Origin: Chitinophagaceae bacterium
GTDB taxonomy: Bacteria; Bacteroidota; Bacteroidia; Chitinophagales; Chitinophagaceae
NCBI GenBank assembly: GCA_018061385.1
Contig: JAGOUF010000078.1
Location: 1 to 8,233 of the forward strand
Direction of reading: 5' to 3'
Length of the DNA: 8,233 nucleotides
This document shows positions 4,663-8,233 of this stretch, in pieces. The stretch's first letter is position 1. Each line of letters opens with the position of its first letter. Both the position numbers and the translations under genes were made by a program. Under the pieces are notes generated by a model. It saw only the letters and a list, made by a program, of their open reading frames with translations, was not told the DNA's origin and made no database searches.

Positions 4663-5670
4663 ATGATTGACATAAAACATGAAAATAGAAAGCAACTTGA
4701 AAAGCTAACCTATACCGACTTATTCTGTGGCATTGGTGGTTTTCATTTAGCATTTGATTCATTTTATTCCAATTGTGTTTTTGCATCAGATATTGACAAG
4801 CCAGCACAGGAAGTTTATGAGAGCAATTTTGGCTTAAAGCCTTCTGGTGACATCACTTTGATTGATGAAAAACAAATACCTAAACATGATATTTTATGTG
4901 GTGGTTTTCCTTGTCAGGCATTTAGTGTATCGGGTAAGCAGAAAGGGTTTGATGATACAAGAGGCACTTTGTTTTTTGATATTGCAAGAATAGCTAATCA
5001 CCATCAACCTAAAATTTTATTGCTTGAAAATGTAGCCAATTTTGAAAAACATGATGATGGCAAAACACTTCAAACTGTTCTTTCTACTTTAGACAAAATT
5101 GGGTACAACTGTTTCTATCAAGTATTAAATGCTTCATCATTTGGCATTCCACAAATAAGAAAACGTATCTACTTTGTTGCATTCAGGAAAGATTTGAATA
5201 TCCAAAAGTTCTGTTTCCCAAAAGCAAGTAACAGAAATGTTAGATTGTATGACTTCCTTGAATCAAATAAAGAACACGAAGAACTACAACTAAAGAAAAG
5301 TAATTACACTTTAAATTCAGAAGCATTTGATGATTGCAACGTGTTATTGCAAACGGAAGTTTCAGCCAACACTTCCATACGAATTGGCTCTGTAAATAAA
5401 GGAGGACAAGGTGATCGAATTTATCATCCCAATGGTCATGCTATTACCTTGTCTGCTTATGGAGGAGGTAATGGGGCAAAAACTGGCTTGTATTTAATTG
5501 ATGGTGTCATTAGAAAATTGTCACCAAGGGAATGTGCCAACATCATGGGTTTTCCCAAAAATTTCAAGCTGCATTCCAATAGAAACCAATGCTATAAACA
5601 ATTTGGTAACAGTGTAGTTGTTGATGTTTTGCAGCATATTCTAATTTCGATAAATAAAGCTTTGCAATAA
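4663..5670 (+). CDS. DNA (cytosine-5) methyltransferase, M.HhaI-like, predicted GCGC specificity
   Basis: A 335-residue type II C5-cytosine methyltransferase that protects host DNA from the adjacent endonuclease. The motifs are in standard order: I, DLFCGIGGFHLAF (19-31), SAM binding; IV, GGFPCQAFSVSG with nucleophile Cys84; VI, LLLENVANF (Glu122-Asn123-Val124); VIII, QIRKRIYFV (164-172); target recognition region about 180-275; IX, RKLSPRECANIMGF; X, YKQFGNSVVVDVLQ. The recognition segment KGGQGDRIY...AITLSAYGGG closely matches what I remember of M.HhaI, keeping the equivalents of its DNA-contacting Gln237 and Arg240 as Gln249 and Arg252. This supports GCGC as the target. Its TAA overlaps the ATG of the endonuclease by 1 nt. 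No Vsr gene is attached. The ATG at 4663 is the first in frame; an in-frame ATG lies far inside the conserved region only. Confidence 0.95.
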   Translation: MIDIKHENRKQLEKLTYTDLFCGIGGFHLAFDSFYSNCVFASDIDKPAQEVYESNFGLKPSGDITLIDEKQIPKHDILCGGFPCQAFSVSGKQKGFDDTRGTLFFDIARIANHHQPKILLLENVANFEKHDDGKTLQTVLSTLDKIGYNCFYQVLNASSFGIPQIRKRIYFVAFRKDLNIQKFCFPKASNRNVRLYDFLESNKEHEELQLKKSNYTLNSEAFDDCNVLLQTEVSANTSIRIGSVNKGGQGDRIYHPNGHAITLSAYGGGNGAKTGLYLIDGVIRKLSPRECANIMGFPKNFKLHSNRNQCYKQFGNSVVVDVLQHILISINKALQ

Positions 5671-6410
5671 TGGATAGAAAAGAACATGGTTCGCAAACAG
5701 CCAAGAATGGATTCAAAAATGAAAATGATATTATTAACAAGTTCAACAATTGGAAAGCTGATGTAGAAGCCTGTTTATGGCTTAAGATTATGGGTTATAA
5801 GATGGAGGAGATAGAGTTTGTAAAAGCTGTTAAAGTACATGGATATAAAACAGATGTTCAAGCTCAAGTAACCATAAAGTTAAAAGAAGCCATTGATGTA
5901 CAGAATCTTCAAGTGAAGTTGGTAAGCAATAAAAAAGGGTTCAATCAAATTGATAAAAGATGGGTTGACACTTATGCTAACCTCTGGAATATGCCAGCAA
6001 ATATTTCTTTGCTGTTTAAAAAATATTGTGGTGAAGTTTTGCCAACTACAAAAGTTAGAGACAAACGAAGAATGTTTGTTAATGAGTTTGAACCAAATGA
6101 ACAAATAGAACTTCTATATTGGTTAAATGAAAATAAGCAACTTTTAATAAACGACATTCTAAAAGGCAGAGGTCAATTTGCTGCTGAATGGATGTTAGTA
6201 GCTCAGAAAACTAGCACAAATGCAAGATGGGTATTGCAGCCAATAAATGTTTGTATCAATCATTACAGCAAGGGAGAAACCTTAATTACAAAACAAGGAA
6301 ATATTAGGGTTGGAAAGGTTGGTGTACAAAGAAAAGGGGGTGATGGCGGAAGAAAAACAGCTCAAATGTTACAGTTTAAAATAGACCCTACAGATATGTT
6401 TGATGTATAA
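5670..6410 (+). CDS. Type II restriction endonuclease, HinP1I family (predicted GCGC)
   Basis: A 246-residue endonuclease that closely resembles HinP1I (247 residues, cuts G^CGC) as I remember it. Matching blocks include TAKNGFKNENDI (10-21), KLVSNKKGFNQIDKRW (83-98), RDKRRMFVNEF, GRGQFAAEW, LVAQKTSTNARW, VQRKGGDGGR and LQFKIDPTDMFDV at the C-terminus. The HinP1I catalytic set Asp62, Gln81 and Lys83 is present at the same residue numbers (KTD at 60-62, QVK at 81-83), so it should be active. The start ATG overlaps the methyltransferase stop (TAATG), a normal arrangement for coupled translation. The gene ends exactly where convergent dprA ends, with no intergenic base. No controller protein is present. 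Confidence 0.95.
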   Translation: MDRKEHGSQTAKNGFKNENDIINKFNNWKADVEACLWLKIMGYKMEEIEFVKAVKVHGYKTDVQAQVTIKLKEAIDVQNLQVKLVSNKKGFNQIDKRWVDTYANLWNMPANISLLFKKYCGEVLPTTKVRDKRRMFVNEFEPNEQIELLYWLNENKQLLINDILKGRGQFAAEWMLVAQKTSTNARWVLQPINVCINHYSKGETLITKQGNIRVGKVGVQRKGGDGGRKTAQMLQFKIDPTDMFDV

Positions 6411-7508
6411 TTACACCAATCTATACATTTTACCAGGCAAACTCAATACTATGTTTTGCAATTCTAAGTTTAAAATGGCACTAGCAATACTGCTGCTACT
6501 TAAGCCAGATTGTAAATAAATATCATCAATTGAAATGGTTTCTTTTGAGTTGATTAATTGTAAAATAGTTTTTTCATCTTCAGTTAATTCTATAAACAAT
6601 TCTCTTTGCTTTTTAGGTTGTTTCTTTTTTTCTTGCCAACCCATTTCTTCAATTAATTGTTCTGTACTTGATAGCAGTATTGCTTTGTTTTGTTGTATTA
6701 GTTTTAAGCAACCACTACTTTTTCCATCATATATTTTACCGGGTATTGCAAATACATCTTTGTTGTAATTGTAGGCCAATTCTGCAGTTATCATGCTGCC
6801 GCCTTTGCTTGCAGTTTCTACAACAATTGTGGCATCGGCCATGCCAGCAACAATTCTATTTCGTTGAGGAAAATTGTACCTGTCGGCTTTGGTGTTTTTT
6901 CTAAACTCAGTTAATAAACCACCGTTTAATAAAATATCTTTTGCTAAACTTTTATGCTGTGCAGGATAAATAGAATCTAACCCATGTGCTAAAACACCAA
7001 CATTGGCAACATTGTTTTTTATTGAAGCTTTGTGTGCAATAGCATCTATACCATAAGCCAAACCACTTACAATTAAAACATTGTAAGGTATAAATTCTGT
7101 AATTAAATCTTCTGTTACTTGTTTACCATAATCTGTGTTGTTGCGAGTGCCAATAATGCTAATTATTTTGCTATTGTTAAGGTTGGCATTGCCTCTGTAA
7201 TATAAAATAGTTGGTGCATCGTAACAATGCAATAAGCGTTTTGGATAATCGTTGTTTGTAAGAAATAAACATTGTATATGATGCTTCTCTGTAAACTTTA
7301 TTTCATCTTCAGCATCTTTAAATTGGTTGAAATCTTTTATTTGCTTGGCTCTAATTTCTCCAATACCATCTACAGCACTCAAGTCTTTTTTCTTGGCTTT
7401 AAAAATACTTTCAGCATTGCCAAAATGTTCAATCAATTGTTTGGCTTGTACAGGTCCAATATTTGGAATTAAAGTAAGAGCAATTTGATACAGCATTTCA
7501 TTGTTCAT
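6411..7508 (-). CDS. dprA: DNA-processing protein DprA (Smf)
   Basis: A 365-residue single-strand DNA-binding protein that protects incoming DNA during natural transformation and loads RecA. The N-terminus (about 5-60) contains helix-hairpin-helix-like segments IPNIGPVQAKQLI and VDGIGEIRAKQI. The Rossmann-like DNA-processing domain has IGTRNNTDYG (119-128), SGLAYGIDAIAHK (148-160), GVLAHGLDSIYP (171-182), FPQRNRIVAGM (213-223) and KGGSMITAELA. A linker rich in Lys/Gln follows and includes QRELF at 301-305. The C-terminal winged helix (about 307-365) ends GKMYRLV. Length and architecture are complete. ATG 7508 is used; Met5 is an alternative. The gene is divergent from the exported-protein gene, sharing a palindromic control region, and converges on the restriction endonuclease gene. 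DprA and RecA-type proteins both act on single strands, but no operon link to umuDC is seen. Confidence 0.96.
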   Translation of the reverse strand: MNNEMLYQIALTLIPNIGPVQAKQLIEHFGNAESIFKAKKKDLSAVDGIGEIRAKQIKDFNQFKDAEDEIKFTEKHHIQCLFLTNNDYPKRLLHCYDAPTILYYRGNANLNNSKIISIIGTRNNTDYGKQVTEDLITEFIPYNVLIVSGLAYGIDAIAHKASIKNNVANVGVLAHGLDSIYPAQHKSLAKDILLNGGLLTEFRKNTKADRYNFPQRNRIVAGMADATIVVETASKGGSMITAELAYNYNKDVFAIPGKIYDGKSSGCLKLIQQNKAILLSSTEQLIEEMGWQEKKKQPKKQRELFIELTEDEKTILQLINSKETISIDDIYLQSGLSSSSIASAILNLELQNIVLSLPGKMYRLV

Positions 7509-7550
7509 ACAAGAGCTATATAGGTAATTGATAAATAATTTGTGAAAGGA

Positions 7551-7574
7551 AATATACCGTAAATTAGGTATATT
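7551..7574. promoter_or_regulatory. AATATACC-N8-GGTATATT palindrome between dprA and the exported-protein gene
   Basis: A perfect inverted repeat with 8-bp arms and an 8-nt centre (GTAAATTA), located 43 nt upstream of the dprA start and 41 nt upstream of the ATG at 7616. It is placed to act on both divergent promoters. Arm symmetry and length are typical of a dimeric regulator site. No T-run follows, so it is not a terminator. I found no convincing promoter boxes for either gene in the 107-bp gap. Confidence 0.5.
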
Positions 7575-7615
7575 CTTTATTTCTTTTTTAAGGTTCTTTG
7601 TCTAAAATAATTTTT

Positions 7616-8095
7616 ATGAAATGGACTGTAGCGTTGTTGTTATTTGTACTAAATGTACAGGCACAAAAAGTAGTTAAGCCTAAAGGAAATACGAAAGAAC
7701 AGTTTTCGCTAACCATTAATAACGAAAACTATAAAACATTTGTTGAGGCTTTTATAAACAAAGATGAGTACAAGCAGTTATGGTTGAATTATATAAAAAC
7801 TGTACCCGAAAATATATTGTTAGCAAACAAAGGGAACTTGTTATCGGCTAAAGTAGAAATATTGGTAAGTATAAGTCATGATGGAAAAGTATTTATTGAA
7901 AGCCATAATTCTTCAAGTGGCAATGAGATAATTGTTAGCAATGATTCTTTAGGTATTGTTGTAAATAAAATTAGAAAAGATTTACGAAAAATAGTTAAGA
8001 AGAAAGGTATTGTTACTCCTTCTTATAGCAAAAGTTTTAATGGATATGTTAATGATGAAGTTGTTATTGAACAAGTTTGGGTAACAACATTATAA
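7616..8095 (+). CDS. Small exported hypothetical protein
   Basis: A 159-residue protein starting MKWTVALLLFVLNVQAQK, a clear signal peptide with likely cleavage after Ala16 (VQA|Q), so it should reach the periplasm or outer membrane. There is no lipobox cysteine. The mature part is lysine-rich with beta-strand-like segments (SAKVEILVSISHDGKVF; NDEVVIEQVWVTTL) flanking a basic helix (VNKIRKDLRKIVKKKG). I do not recognise a family. An upstream in-frame TTG (7598) would extend it by six residues, but the ATG at 7616 places the positive n-region directly before the hydrophobic core and is preferred. Its stop overlaps that of the OmpA-domain gene on the other strand within the palindrome TTATAA. 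The two could both be envelope proteins, but convergent orientation argues against an operon. Confidence 0.7.
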   Translation: MKWTVALLLFVLNVQAQKVVKPKGNTKEQFSLTINNENYKTFVEAFINKDEYKQLWLNYIKTVPENILLANKGNLLSAKVEILVSISHDGKVFIESHNSSSGNEIIVSNDSLGIVVNKIRKDLRKIVKKKGIVTPSYSKSFNGYVNDEVVIEQVWVTTL

Positions 8096-8233
8096 TCCCA
8101 CAATTGTAAACTCTGTTCTTCTGTTTTGTGATCTGCCTTTTTCTGTGGCATTATCGGCAATGGGTTTACTCGATCCTAAGCCTTTGTAAGTAAGTCTTGT
8201 TGAGGATATTCCTTTGCCAACCAAATATTCAAC
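8090..8233 (-). CDS. OmpA-like peptidoglycan-binding domain protein, C-terminal fragment (5' part outside window)
   Basis: Reading the minus strand from the window edge gives 47 codons plus TAA. The reading is VEYLVGKGISSTRLTYKGLG, then SSKPIADNATEKGRSQNRRT, then EFTIVGL. This is the end of an OmpA C-terminal domain: the GxxxSKPIADNxTxxGRxxNRR block is its hallmark and the NRR arginine is part of the conserved core. Such domains anchor outer-membrane or periplasmic proteins to peptidoglycan. The rest of the protein, and therefore its exact type, lies beyond the window. The last two codons, TTA TAA, are shared with those of the convergent gene. Confidence 0.9.
   Translation of the reverse strand, partial: VEYLVGKGISSTRLTYKGLGSSKPIADNATEKGRSQNRRTEFTIVGL

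Noticed and set aside
4586..4807. Minus-strand open frame over the methyltransferase start
   Set aside because: Overlaps methyltransferase motif I and the operator-like region; composition is that of a shadow frame.
6535..6904. Two plus-strand frames inside dprA
   Set aside because: Antisense to conserved DprA blocks; Phe/Cys-rich shadow translations.
7598..7615. TTG start for the exported protein (six extra residues)
   Set aside because: The ATG at 7616 gives a textbook signal peptide; the extension would put an unnatural leader in front of it.
1..8233. tRNA, rRNA or CRISPR arrays
   Set aside because: No cloverleaf, rRNA-like segment or regularly spaced direct repeats seen on reading through both strands.

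Overview
The window is AT-rich DNA (roughly one third G+C by eye) from what looks like a member of the Bacteroidota, most likely a Chitinophagaceae relative. The reasons are weak or absent Shine-Dalgarno sequences, promoter-like sites of the TTTG / TAnnTTT kind, two dispersed-repeat families typical of this phylum, and family-specific protein features. All genes appear intact except the two cut by the window edges.

Layout. Positions 1-2218 (minus strand) hold a umuD - DUF559 - umuC operon. A DUF559 (Vsr-like) endonuclease gene sits between the two subunits of an error-prone polymerase V, bracketed by inverted copies of a GC-rich hairpin repeat. The UmuD has lost both residues of its Ser-Lys self-cleavage dyad. 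Positions 2219-2288 are a divergent promoter region with a GTAT-TTTT-ATAC palindrome. Positions 2289-4478 (plus strand) hold an unrecognised small protein, a 2H phosphoesterase (2'-5' RNA ligase family) and a PA0069/Rv2578c-type radical SAM protein related to spore photoproduct lyase. Positions 4479-4662 are intergenic, with a repeat remnant and a perfect GTATAAA-A-TTTATAC palindrome. Positions 4663-6410 hold a compact type II restriction-modification system: an M.HhaI-like C5 methyltransferase followed, with a 1-nt overlap, by a HinP1I-family endonuclease, both predicted to act on GCGC. Position 6411 begins dprA (minus strand), whose stop abuts the endonuclease stop with no gap. A divergent region with an 8+8 bp palindrome separates dprA from a small exported protein at 7616-8095, which runs into the C-terminus of an OmpA-domain gene on the minus strand, cut by the window edge.

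How the genes fit together. The left half reads as a DNA-damage tolerance locus: polymerase V on one side of a shared operator-like palindrome, and a radical SAM / 2H phosphoesterase pair on the other. UmuC carries the expected sliding-clamp motif QGNLF, and the phosphoesterase and radical SAM proteins end, or nearly end, in similar motifs (QASLF and QGKLF). This suggests a clamp-tethered module. The right half concerns foreign DNA: a GCGC restriction system next to the transformation protein DprA. No GCGC site was seen anywhere in the window.

The items most worth a second look are the protease-dead UmuD, the DUF559 gene with its flanking inverted repeats inside umuDC, and the putative clamp-linked phosphoesterase/radical SAM pair.
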